NCBI GenBank assembly: GCA_947373775.1
Contig: CANBZE010000049.1
Span: 1-9,141, forward strand
Length of the DNA: 9,141 nucleotides
Reading direction: 5' to 3'
Source: Alphaproteobacteria bacterium
GTDB lineage: Bacteria > Pseudomonadota > Alphaproteobacteria > Micropepsales > Micropepsaceae
In this document: positions 1 through 6,106 of the stretch, piece by piece
Layout: each line of letters opens with the position of its first letter
How positions within the stretch are numbered: position 1 is the first letter of the stretch
Notes under the pieces: model-generated
Told to the model about the DNA's origin: nothing
What the model saw: only the letters and a program-made list of their open reading frames with translations
The model's database searches: none
Position numbers and translations under genes: made by a program

Positions 1-9
1 AGCCGCGCC

Positions 10-1938
10 CTAAAGCGCTGCGATGACCCTTTTCAGGTCCTGCTCAGCGAAAGGCTTGCCCAGCCGAGGCACCTTGACCTCGATGCCGCCCGGCAGCTCG
101 GCATAGCCGGTCGCCAATATCATCTTGGTGCCAGGCCAGTTCTGCGCGATGGCGTCCATCAGCTGGGTACCACTCATCCGGGGCATGGACTGATCGGTGA
201 TAACCAGGTCGAAGCCTTGCTGGGCCAGCAGTTCGAGCGCTTCGCCGCCCGATCCGGCCTCGACCACCTCATGTCCAAGGTCTTCCAGCATGGCGACGGT
301 GTTGAACAGCACCAGCCGGTCGTCATCCACCGCCAGCACCCTGAGCTTGCGGAGGCCATCCCGCGGCTTGGGCGCTTCGATGGAGATATCTTGCGCTTGC
401 GCCGGGCCGGAGGCGGAAGCCAGCCAAATCTCGGCGGTGGTGCCCTCGCCCGGCTTGCTGCGGATTAACAGGCGTCCGCCCATCTGCTCGGCCATGCCGT
501 GCACCATGGAAAGACCCAGCCCGGTGCCCTTGCCCACGCCCTTGGTGGTGAAGAACGGCTCGGACGCGCGGGCCAACGTGTCCATATCCATGCCCTCGCC
601 GGTGTCGGTGACCGAGAGACAAACATATTTGCCCGGTGGCAGGCCGGAGATATGGCGCAGGTCCGTCTCTTCTTCCCGCGCAGCGATGACGATGCGCCCG
701 CCGCGCTTCATGGCGTCGCGGGCATTGACGCACAGGTTCAGCAGCGCCAGCTCCAGCTGGTTCTGGTCGGCCACCACCGGTCCCAGCGATTGCGGAAAGT
801 CCGTCTGGATTTCCACGTCCTTGCCCAGGGAATGTTCCAGCAGATCGGACATGCCGCCGACCAGCGACGCCAGGTCCAGCGGACGCACATCCATGTCCTG
901 GCGCCGTGCGAAGGCCAGCATGCGCTGGGTCAGGACGGCGCCGCGCTTGGCGCCCTGGATGGCATTGTCCACCAGCCGCAACTGGGCGGGATCGTCTGGC
1001 ATGCGCTTGCGCAGCAGCTCCAGGCTGCCCAGCACCGCCATCAACAGGTTGTTGAAGTCGTGTGCCACCCCGCCGGTCAACTGGCCGATGGCGTCCATCT
1101 TCTGGGACTGGAACAGCGCCTCGCGGGCGCGGTCCAGGGAATCCTGCGCCTCTTTGCGCTCGGTGACGTCGCGGGTGATCTTGGCGAAGCCCAGCAACTT
1201 TCCCTGCTCGTCACGGATGGCGTCGATAATGACATGCGACCAGAAGCGGCTGCCGTCCTTGCGCAGCCGCCAGCCTTCGGCTTCGAACTTGCCTTCCCGC
1301 GCCGCGGTTTCCAGCGCCCGCGCCGGCATGCCCTCGGCGCGATCCTCCGGCGTGTAGAAATTGGAAAAATGCTTGCCGATGATTTCCGCCGGGGTATAGC
1401 CCTTGATGCGCTGGACGCCGGCATTCCAGTTGGTGACGATGCCCTCGGGGCTGAGCATGTAGATGGCATAGTCGGTGACGCCCTGGATCAGCAGGCGAAA
1501 CTGCTGCTCGCTCTGGCGCAAGGCTTCTTCCGAGGCGTGGCGCTCGGTCAGGTCGCGCGTCACTTCGGCGAAGCCGGTCAGTGCGCCCGACATATCGCGG
1601 ATGGGATCGATGATGACATGGGCCCAGAAGCGGGTGCCATCCTTGCGCAGCCGCCAGCCTTCGGCTTCGAACTTGCCTTCGCGGGCCGAGATTTCCAGGG
1701 CGCGGACCGGCAAGCCGCTGGCGCGATCTTCCTCGGTGTAGAAGCGCGAGAAATGCTGGCCGATGATCTCTTCGGGGGCGTAGCCCTTGAAGCGCTGGGC
1801 GCCGGCATTCCAGCTGGAGACGATGCCGCCGGGGTCCAGCATGTAGATGGCATAGTCGGTGACCGCCTCGACCAGGACGCGGTAGCGAGCGGATTCGTCC
1901 GGCGTGTAGGCCCGGTTCTCCGTCAATGGCTTGTTCAT
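10..1938 (-). CDS. Soluble hybrid sensor histidine kinase, PAS-PAS-HisKA-HATPase-REC
   Basis: The 642-residue product is a complete hybrid kinase that should autophosphorylate on histidine and pass the phosphate to its own receiver. Domains in order: PAS 1 (about 21-134), PAS 2 (about 146-262), a short coiled linker, HisKA with the HDFNNLL H-box (His293), HATPase_c with N-box NLCVNARDAM (Asn405), DTGEGM (Asp445) and GKGTGLGLS (469-477), then a C-terminal receiver (about 532-642) with acidic pocket DDD 538-540, phospho-acceptor Asp582, Thr610 and Lys628. There is no signal peptide or membrane segment, so it is probably cytosolic. Both PAS domains carry the conserved WRLRKDG and end in TRD.TER, typical of PAS-PAC modules; the ligand cannot be predicted. 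The ATG at 1938 has AGGA (1951-1948) eight bases upstream. No separate response regulator or HPt gene lies beside it, so its partner is unknown. It is divergent from the dnaJ-like gene. Family assignment is secure; the signal is not. Confidence 0.95.
   Translation of the reverse strand: MNKPLTENRAYTPDESARYRVLVEAVTDYAIYMLDPGGIVSSWNAGAQRFKGYAPEEIIGQHFSRFYTEEDRASGLPVRALEISAREGKFEAEGWRLRKDGTRFWAHVIIDPIRDMSGALTGFAEVTRDLTERHASEEALRQSEQQFRLLIQGVTDYAIYMLSPEGIVTNWNAGVQRIKGYTPAEIIGKHFSNFYTPEDRAEGMPARALETAAREGKFEAEGWRLRKDGSRFWSHVIIDAIRDEQGKLLGFAKITRDVTERKEAQDSLDRAREALFQSQKMDAIGQLTGGVAHDFNNLLMAVLGSLELLRKRMPDDPAQLRLVDNAIQGAKRGAVLTQRMLAFARRQDMDVRPLDLASLVGGMSDLLEHSLGKDVEIQTDFPQSLGPVVADQNQLELALLNLCVNARDAMKRGGRIVIAAREEETDLRHISGLPPGKYVCLSVTDTGEGMDMDTLARASEPFFTTKGVGKGTGLGLSMVHGMAEQMGGRLLIRSKPGEGTTAEIWLASASGPAQAQDISIEAPKPRDGLRKLRVLAVDDDRLVLFNTVAMLEDLGHEVVEAGSGGEALELLAQQGFDLVITDQSMPRMSGTQLMDAIAQNWPGTKMILATGYAELPGGIEVKVPRLGKPFAEQDLKRVIAAL
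1256..1296 (-). repeat. Direct repeat copy A within PAS 2 coding region
   Basis: These 41 bases are identical to 1640-1680, exactly 384 bases (128 codons) away. They encode the conserved EGKFEAEGWRLRKDG segment of the second PAS domain. A second identical pair, 26 bases each (1454-1479 and 1838-1863), has the same 384-base offset. Both pairs mark the PAS domains as a tandem duplication. Confidence 0.9.
1640..1680 (-). repeat. Direct repeat copy B within PAS 1 coding region
   Basis: This is the partner of 1256-1296 and lies in the first PAS domain. The match covers 41 bases without a mismatch and is broken on both sides by substitutions, many at third codon positions. That pattern indicates a duplicated domain that is diverging under protein constraint rather than a mobile repeat. 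Confidence 0.9.
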
Positions 1939-1964
1939 ACGAGATAATCCTGCCCCAACTCAGA

Positions 1965-1989
1965 AACGCCCGGGTGTTCAAAAAGTTCC
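1965..1989 (-). promoter_or_regulatory. Probable EcfG/RpoE2 (general stress) promoter of the hybrid kinase
   Basis: Read on the minus strand, GGAAC (1989-1985) is followed by a 16-base spacer that begins TTTTT and then by CGTT (1968-1965). The known alphaproteobacterial general-stress sigma-factor consensus is GGAAC, 16-17 bases, CGTT. A start site about seven bases past CGTT would give a leader of roughly 20 bases that still contains the AGGA ribosome site (1951-1948) and the ATG at 1938. Motif, spacing and position all agree; actual use by EcfG is inferred. Confidence 0.6.
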
Positions 1990-2043
1990 CCCCAACCCCC
2001 AAGGCCTTGATATGGTGGCATAAAAGGCCCAGTTAAGGACGGC

Positions 2044-2979
2044 ATGAAAGATCCCTATGAAGTCCTCGGCGTCGCCAAAGGCGCCAGCGAGGCCGAGATC
2101 AAGAAGGCGTTCCGCACGCTGGCCAAGAAGCATCATCCCGACAAGCATGCGGGGGACGCGGCGGCACTGAAGCGATTCCAGGAAATCTCCGGCGCCTATG
2201 ACATCCTGGGCGACAAGGACAAGCGCGCCCAGTTCGATGCCGGCGCAATCGGGCCGGACGGCAATCCCAAGGGGTTCGATCCGCGCCAAGGGGGCGGTGG
2301 TTTCCGCCAAGGCAATCCATTTGGCGGCGGCGCGGGGCCGGGCGCCGGTGGATTCCATTTCAGTTTCGACGACGCGCCCGGCGGCGCGGCAGGGTTCGAA
2401 GATATCTTCGCCGACCTGATGGGCGGCCGGCGTGGGCGCGGGCAACCCCGCGCCACCAAGGGTGAGGATTTCGCCGCCGCCGTCACCGTCAGCTTCGATG
2501 AATCCGCCATCGGGGGCACGCGGCGGGTGGTGCTGCAGAATGGCGAGCAGATCGACGTCAAGATTCCGGCCGGCGTAAAGGACGGCCAGACCATCCGCGT
2601 GAAGGGCCGCGGCGGCGCGGGCCGCGGCGGCGGGCCCAGTGGCGATATCCTGCTGACCGTGTCGGTGTCGGCGCATCCCTGGAAGACGCGCGACGGCAAC
2701 GACATCCGCATGGATCTGCCGGTGACCCTGAAGGAAGCGGTGCTGGGCGGCAAAGTACCGGTGCCGACCTTGACCGGCACCGTGTCGCTCAGCGTGCCGC
2801 CCAATTCCAACACCGGTACGGTGCTGCGCCTGAAGGGCAAGGGCATCGCGGCCAAGGACGGCGCGGGCGATCTTTATGTCCGATTGGTAATCTCAGCTCC
2901 GGACGAGCCCGACGAGTCCCTCAAGACGTTCCTTGAGGGGTGGGGCAACGACTATGACCCGCGCGCCAAGATACGCTAA
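2044..2979 (+). CDS. DnaJ/CbpA-type co-chaperone (type II J-protein, no zinc finger)
   Basis: The 311-residue protein should stimulate the ATPase of DnaK and deliver clients to it in the cytosol. Its N-terminal J domain (1-66) carries the essential HPD tripeptide (31-33). A glycine/phenylalanine-rich linker follows (about 71-128, with FGGG and GGF patches), then two peptide-binding C-terminal beta domains (about 140-215 and 216-300). The CxxCxGxG zinc-finger repeats of true DnaJ are absent and the protein has no cysteine, which places it with CbpA/DjlA-like or eukaryotic DnaJB-like type II J-proteins. Length fits CbpA (about 306 residues). The start ATG has AAGGA (2035-2039) four bases upstream. 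It is followed by a 96-base gap before fabI and may or may not be cotranscribed. I leave the symbol empty because dnaJ, cbpA and several paralogues cannot be told apart here. Confidence 0.92.
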   Translation: MKDPYEVLGVAKGASEAEIKKAFRTLAKKHHPDKHAGDAAALKRFQEISGAYDILGDKDKRAQFDAGAIGPDGNPKGFDPRQGGGGFRQGNPFGGGAGPGAGGFHFSFDDAPGGAAGFEDIFADLMGGRRGRGQPRATKGEDFAAAVTVSFDESAIGGTRRVVLQNGEQIDVKIPAGVKDGQTIRVKGRGGAGRGGGPSGDILLTVSVSAHPWKTRDGNDIRMDLPVTLKEAVLGGKVPVPTLTGTVSLSVPPNSNTGTVLRLKGKGIAAKDGAGDLYVRLVISAPDEPDESLKTFLEGWGNDYDPRAKIR

Positions 2980-2999
2980 CCAATTGAAATATAGTGTGT

Positions 3000-3015
3000 T
3001 TTTGCGCACGCAAAA
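3000..3015. promoter_or_regulatory. Short inverted repeat between the J-protein gene and fabI
   Basis: TTTTGCG (3000-3006) and CGCAAAA (3009-3015) are perfect inverted copies separated by two bases. As RNA it would fold as a 6-bp stem with a four-base loop, with A/U pairs at the base and no following T run, so it is a poor terminator. As DNA it is a near-palindrome of operator size ahead of fabI. The rest of the 2980-3075 gap contains AT-rich sequence (TTGAAATATAG at 2984-2994) but no convincing -35/-10 pair. Confidence 0.3.
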
Positions 3016-3075
3016 TCCCGTTTGGCCGCTGGCCTATTCAGGGTAAATCACTGCCCAGCTAACGGGGATACCAGC

Positions 3076-3903
3076 ATGCCATTTCCAGGTCTCATGAAGG
3101 GCAAACGTGGCCTTGTCATGGGCGTGGCCAACCAGCATTCCATCGCCTGGGGCATTGCCCAGGCGTTGCATGAGGCCGGCGCCGAGCTGGCTTTCTCCTA
3201 CCAGGGCGACCTGTTCAAGAAGCGCGTGGTGCCGCTGGTCGAGACCATGAAGCCGGCGGCAATGATCGATTGCGACGTCAGCAAGCCGGAGTCCATCGAT
3301 GCGGCGTTCGCCGAACTGGGCAAGGTTTGGGACAGCCTGGATTTCATCGTCCATGCCATCGCCTTCTCCGACAAGGACCAGCTGCGCGGCCGTTATGTCG
3401 ACACCACGTCGGAAAACTTCCGCATGACCATGGACATCAGCTGCTACTCCTTCACCGCCGTCGCCCAACGCGCCGAGAAGATGATGACCAATGGCGGCAG
3501 CATGGTGACGCTGACCTATCTGGGCGCCGAACGGAACATGCCGCACTATAACGTGATGGGCGTGGCCAAGGCGGCGCTGGAAGCATCGGTGCGCTACATG
3601 GCCGAAGACCTGGGCAAGAAGAATATCCGCGTCAATTCGATCTCGGCCGGCCCGATCAAGACGCTCGCCTTCGCGGGCATAGCCGACAGCCGCTATATCC
3701 TGAAGTGGAACGAATATAACTCGCCGCTGCGCCGCACCGTGACGCAAGGCGAAGTGGGCAATGCCGCGCTGTATCTCCTGTCCGACATGGGCAGCGCCGT
3801 CACCGGCGAGAATCTGCATGTCGATGCCGGCTATCACGTCGTGGGCATGAAGGCCGAAGACGCGCCCGACATCACCGTGCCGCAGAAGTCGGATGGCGCT
3901 TGA
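3076..3903 (+). CDS. fabI: Enoyl-[acyl-carrier-protein] reductase (NADH)
   Basis: The 275-residue enzyme reduces the trans-2-enoyl-ACP double bond, the last step of each fatty-acid elongation cycle, in the cytosol. It is a divergent short-chain dehydrogenase of FabI type. An N-terminal nucleotide-binding segment GVANQHSIAWG (16-26) is followed by the HAIAFSDK strand (93-100), and the catalytic set is Tyr148 (TYLGAER), Tyr158 and Lys165 (YNVMGVAK), with the Y-x6-Y-x6-K spacing of FabI. SAGPIKTLA (190-198) and the closing NLHVDAGYHVVGM are also family hallmarks. I start it at the ATG at 3076, which gives the canonical MPFPGLMKGKRGLV opening and has GGGG (3064-3067) eight bases upstream; an upstream TTG at 3022 would add 18 unconserved residues. 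Ala95 stands where E. coli FabI has Gly93, a triclosan-contact position. The 3' end overlaps the next gene by 11 bases. Confidence 0.97.
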   Translation: MPFPGLMKGKRGLVMGVANQHSIAWGIAQALHEAGAELAFSYQGDLFKKRVVPLVETMKPAAMIDCDVSKPESIDAAFAELGKVWDSLDFIVHAIAFSDKDQLRGRYVDTTSENFRMTMDISCYSFTAVAQRAEKMMTNGGSMVTLTYLGAERNMPHYNVMGVAKAALEASVRYMAEDLGKKNIRVNSISAGPIKTLAFAGIADSRYILKWNEYNSPLRRTVTQGEVGNAALYLLSDMGSAVTGENLHVDAGYHVVGMKAEDAPDITVPQKSDGA

Positions 3904-4498
3904 GCTTCCAGGGGGGCTGACGCTTTACATCGCCCGCCACGGCCAGACCCAGGCCAATGTCGAAAAGCGCTTCTCCGGTTACAAGGACACACCGCTTACC
4001 GAACTGGGCCTGCGCCAAGCAGCCCAGGTCGGCCATATCCTGAAGCGCGAACTGGGAATGGCGGCGGGGTATCGCTTCGTCTGCTCACCGCTGGCCCGCG
4101 CCGTCGCCACCATGAAGATCGCGCGTGAAACGATGGGCCTGCCTGCGGAAGACTTTGCCACCGACAACCGGCTGATGGAAATCAATCTGGGGGTCTGGGA
4201 CCAGTTGACCGCCGACGAGGCGCGCGCCCAGAGCCCCACCCTGTTCGAGCAGCGCGGCAACGACAAATGGCATGTGCGGGTGCCGGGTGGGGAGAATTAT
4301 GCCGAGGTCGCGGCCCGGGTCGGCGACTGGTTTCAGGAATTGGAGACCAACACCATCGCCGTCAGCCACGGCGCCACCACCCGCATCCTGCGGGGCCTGC
4401 TGGCGGGGCTGGACTGGCGGCATATGAGCGCCCTGGACGAGCCGCAGGGCGTGGTTTTCCGCGTATCAGGCTCCCAAGTGGTTAAACTGGAACCCTAG
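3893..4498 (+). CDS. Histidine phosphatase (phosphoglycerate mutase-like) family protein
   Basis: The 201-residue protein belongs to the histidine phosphatase superfamily, branch 1. It opens with the phospho-acceptor motif RHGQT (His16). The phosphate-pocket residues follow: Arg26 in EKRFSGYKDTPLTELG, Arg69 in SPLARA, the acid Glu96 in LMEINLGVWD, and the second histidine in VSHGA (His159). All catalytic positions are present. Families with this layout include cofactor-dependent phosphoglycerate mutases, CobC/GpmB-like phosphatases and sugar-phosphate phosphatases; the length (about 200, not 230-250) favours a broad phosphatase over a true glycolytic dPGM. The substrate is unknown. Its ATG lies inside the end of fabI (11-base overlap) with only a weak ribosome site (AGAAG about 3882), which suggests translational coupling. 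It sits between fabI and aroC, an arrangement I recall from other alphaproteobacteria but could not check. Confidence 0.9.
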   Translation: MALELPGGLTLYIARHGQTQANVEKRFSGYKDTPLTELGLRQAAQVGHILKRELGMAAGYRFVCSPLARAVATMKIARETMGLPAEDFATDNRLMEINLGVWDQLTADEARAQSPTLFEQRGNDKWHVRVPGGENYAEVAARVGDWFQELETNTIAVSHGATTRILRGLLAGLDWRHMSALDEPQGVVFRVSGSQVVKLEP

Positions 4499-4522
4499 GG
4501 CAAATCGGGCTAAACCCAGCCC

Positions 4523-5623
4523 ATGTCACACAATACCTTTGGCCACCTTTTCCGTGTCACCAGCTTTGGCGAAAGCCATGGGCCGGCGATCGGCTGCGTG
4601 GTGGATGGCTGCCCGCCCGGCATCGAACTGACCGAAGCCGACATCCAGCCCTGGATGGACAAGCGCCGCCCTGGCCAGAGCAAGTTCGTCACCCAGCGCC
4701 AGGAACCCGACACGGTGAAAATCCTGTCGGGCGTGTTCCAGGACGAGCGCCTGCCCGCCCAGGTCACCACCGGCACGCCCATCGGACTGCTGATCGAGAA
4801 TGTCGACCAACGCTCCAAGGACTATGCCGACATCCGCGACAAGTACCGGCCGGGTCACGCCGACTATACCTATGAAGCCAAGTATGGCGTGCGCGACTAT
4901 CGCGGCGGCGGCCGCCAGAGCGCGCGCGAAACCGCCACCCGCGTGGCGGCGGGCGCCATCGCGCGCAAAATTCTCGACAAGCTCTACGGCAAGGTGACGA
5001 TCCGCGGCGCCCTGGTGCAGATGGGCACACAAAAGATCGACCGCGCCAACTGGTCCTGGGACGCGGTGAACCAGAATCCCTTCTTCTGTCCCGACGCCAA
5101 GGCCGCGCCGGCCTGGGAAGATTATCTGGAAACCATCCGCAAGAACGGCTCGTCGGTCGGCGCCATTATCGAAGTGGTGGCCGAAGGCATTCCCGCAGGT
5201 TTGGGTGCGCCGGTCTATGCCAAGCTGGACAATGAACTGGCCAGCGCGCTGATGAGCATCAACGCCGTCAAGGGCGTGGAGATCGGCGACGGCTTCGCCA
5301 CCGCTGCACTGACCGGCGAGGAAAATGCCGACGAGATGCGCATGGGCAATGACGGCAAGCCTGTCTTCCTGGCCAATCATGCCGGCGGCATATTGGGCGG
5401 CATCTCGACAGGCCAGCCCATCGTGGCGCGCTTCGCGGTCAAGCCGACCTCGTCCATTCTCTCGCCCCGCAAGACCATCGAGAAGTCGGGCGCGGAAACC
5501 GAAATCCTCACCAAGGGACGCCATGATCCCTGCGTCGGCATCCGCGCCGTGCCGGTGGGCGAGGCCATGATGGCCATCGTGCTGGCGGACCAGGCGCTAA
5601 GGCATCGCGGACAAGTCGGATAG
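4523..5623 (+). CDS. aroC: Chorismate synthase
   Basis: The 366-residue enzyme converts 5-enolpyruvylshikimate-3-phosphate to chorismate, the last step of the shikimate pathway, using reduced FMN as cofactor. All three family signatures are visible: [18 protein letters not shown] (16-33, catalytic His19), [18 protein letters not shown] (120-137, with RPGHADYTY just before), and [19 protein letters not shown] (331-349). Length matches the bacterial bifunctional-independent type (about 350-365), and no flavin reductase domain is fused. The start ATG gives the usual [20 protein letters not shown] opening. It begins 24 bases after the phosphatase stop, so it is probably cotranscribed. No good Shine-Dalgarno precedes it: the only G-run, GGG (4507-4509), sits 13 bases upstream within a small hairpin (4507-4511 with 4518-4522) that touches the start codon. 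Confidence 0.97.
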   Translation: MSHNTFGHLFRVTSFGESHGPAIGCVVDGCPPGIELTEADIQPWMDKRRPGQSKFVTQRQEPDTVKILSGVFQDERLPAQVTTGTPIGLLIENVDQRSKDYADIRDKYRPGHADYTYEAKYGVRDYRGGGRQSARETATRVAAGAIARKILDKLYGKVTIRGALVQMGTQKIDRANWSWDAVNQNPFFCPDAKAAPAWEDYLETIRKNGSSVGAIIEVVAEGIPAGLGAPVYAKLDNELASALMSINAVKGVEIGDGFATAALTGEENADEMRMGNDGKPVFLANHAGGILGGISTGQPIVARFAVKPTSSILSPRKTIEKSGAETEILTKGRHDPCVGIRAVPVGEAMMAIVLADQALRHRGQVG

Positions 5624-5659
5624 CGTCGTTTCGAATTGAAAGAAATCCTAACGCTCTCC

Positions 5660-5739
5660 ATGGGCGGGCTTGACCCGCCCATCCAAGGCAACCAACACCG
5701 TGTTTGCGGCTCTGGATGGCCGGCTCGGAGGCCGGCCAT
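5660..5739. repeat. REP/BIME-like double-hairpin intergenic palindrome
   Basis: Two hairpins face each other. Hairpin 1 has the stem ATGGGCGGG (5660-5668) and CCCGCCCAT (5674-5682) around a CTTGA loop. Hairpin 2 has the stem ATGGCCGGC (5716-5724) and GCCGGCCAT (5731-5739) around TCGGAG. The inner flanks CCATCCA (5679-5685) and TGGATGG (5713-5719) are also inverted copies, and the midpoint holds AACAC-C-GTGTT (5694-5704), so the whole element is symmetric about base 5699. The ATGG-C-GGG-CTTGA-CCCG-CCATCCA pattern is a common intergenic repeat in alphaproteobacteria. It lies after aroC and could act as a bidirectional stem-loop terminator or mRNA stabiliser, although no T run follows. Other copies cannot be seen in this window. 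Confidence 0.75.
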
Positions 5740-5763
5740 GGTGAAGTGGAAGAAGAGCGAAAC

Positions 5764-6057
5764 CTACACGCTATATACTTCAAGCAAGTGCGCGGCTTGT
5801 TTTTTGAAGTCCGGGTCTTTTCCCAGAGCTATGGAGCGAAGTTCATCAGCATAATTTGACGCTAAACTCCCAATCTCCGATACGACGAACAGGCCATCGC
5901 TGACAATTCCTTCGTCCGACGACATCAGCATTTCCGAGAGCTTCTTTGGCTCAAAGCCATCCAAAAAGCATTGCGCCAATTTGAAAAGGATTTGGTTATC
6001 GGCGCTCTCGCCGCTTATGGCCTCATCATATATCTTTAGACACTCTGGATTCTTCAA
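5764..6057 (-). CDS. Small orphan protein with HEAT-like helical pattern, possibly truncated
   Basis: The 97-residue product is not recognised. It begins at TTG (6057); an in-frame stop at 6072-6070 rules out a longer start, no ATG is nearby, and AAGGG (6071-6067) lies nine bases upstream as a plausible ribosome site. The sequence is acidic and helical: 21-47 (QILFKLAQCFLDGF...), 50-64 (EGIVSDGLFVVSEIG) and 69-95 (YADELRSIALGK, DPDFKKQAAHLLEVY) form an amphipathic helix-turn-helix series like HEAT or Armadillo repeats. Such short HEAT-like proteins are sometimes immunity proteins for contact-dependent or polymorphic toxins, but no toxin gene is present, so that is only a possibility. GC is about 46% by hand count (5761-6060) against about 65% around it, which suggests acquisition from elsewhere. 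It ends 25 bases from the palindromic repeat and stops inside a predicted helix pair, so it may have lost its C-terminus. Confidence 0.6.
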   Translation of the reverse strand: MKNPECLKIYDEAISGESADNQILFKLAQCFLDGFEPKKLSEMLMSSDEGIVSDGLFVVSEIGSLASNYADELRSIALGKDPDFKKQAAHLLEVYSV

Positions 6058-6086
6058 TTTTAATTGCCCTTACTTCGGCTGATTGT

Positions 6087-6106
6087 CGCCCGGCGCTGCC
6101 GGGGCG
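6087..6106 (-). terminator. Stem-loop directly after the PQQ-dehydrogenase stop codon
   Basis: On the minus strand the bases immediately after the TAG (6109-6107) form a GC-only hairpin. GCCG (6098-6101) pairs with CGGC (6091-6094) around GCT, the stem extends through 6102-6103 with 6090-6089, and after a one-base bulge it continues with 6105-6106 and 6088-6087. There is no U-tract afterwards, so it is either a Rho-assisted or weak terminator, or a 3'-end stabiliser. Confidence 0.4.

Noticed and set aside
499..1947. 482-codon open frame on the plus strand opposite the hybrid kinase (and a 386-codon one at 197-1357)
   Set aside because: Both are antisense to a kinase with every catalytic motif in place. 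Their translations are low-complexity, rich in Ala/Gly/Gln/His or Ser/Arg, with no domain pattern; long antisense frames are expected at this GC content.
2006..2024. Heat-shock (sigma-32) promoter for the J-protein gene from CTTGATA and CATAAA
   Set aside because: CTTG at 2006 is only about ten bases from CATAAA (2019-2024), too close for any known spacing, and no second element fits further downstream before the ribosome site.
2984..3012. Sigma-70 promoter for fabI using TTGAAA (2984) or TATAGT (2990)
   Set aside because: The two elements overlap the wrong way round. Pairing either with a partner at 16-18 bases gives no acceptable hexamer (for example CACGCA or CAAGAT).
3022..3075. TTG start giving fabI an 18-residue N-terminal extension
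   Set aside because: The extension is not part of the FabI family opening, and the ATG at 3076 has a suitably spaced G-rich ribosome site.
5660..5682. Simple intrinsic terminator of aroC
   Set aside because: The stem is strong but is followed by ATCCAAGG rather than a T run, and it is one half of a larger symmetric element, so I list it as a repeat with possible terminator activity.
5636..5854. 72-codon plus-strand frame spanning the palindrome
   Set aside because: It runs through both hairpins and antisense to the low-GC ORF; it has no ribosome site or recognisable protein pattern.
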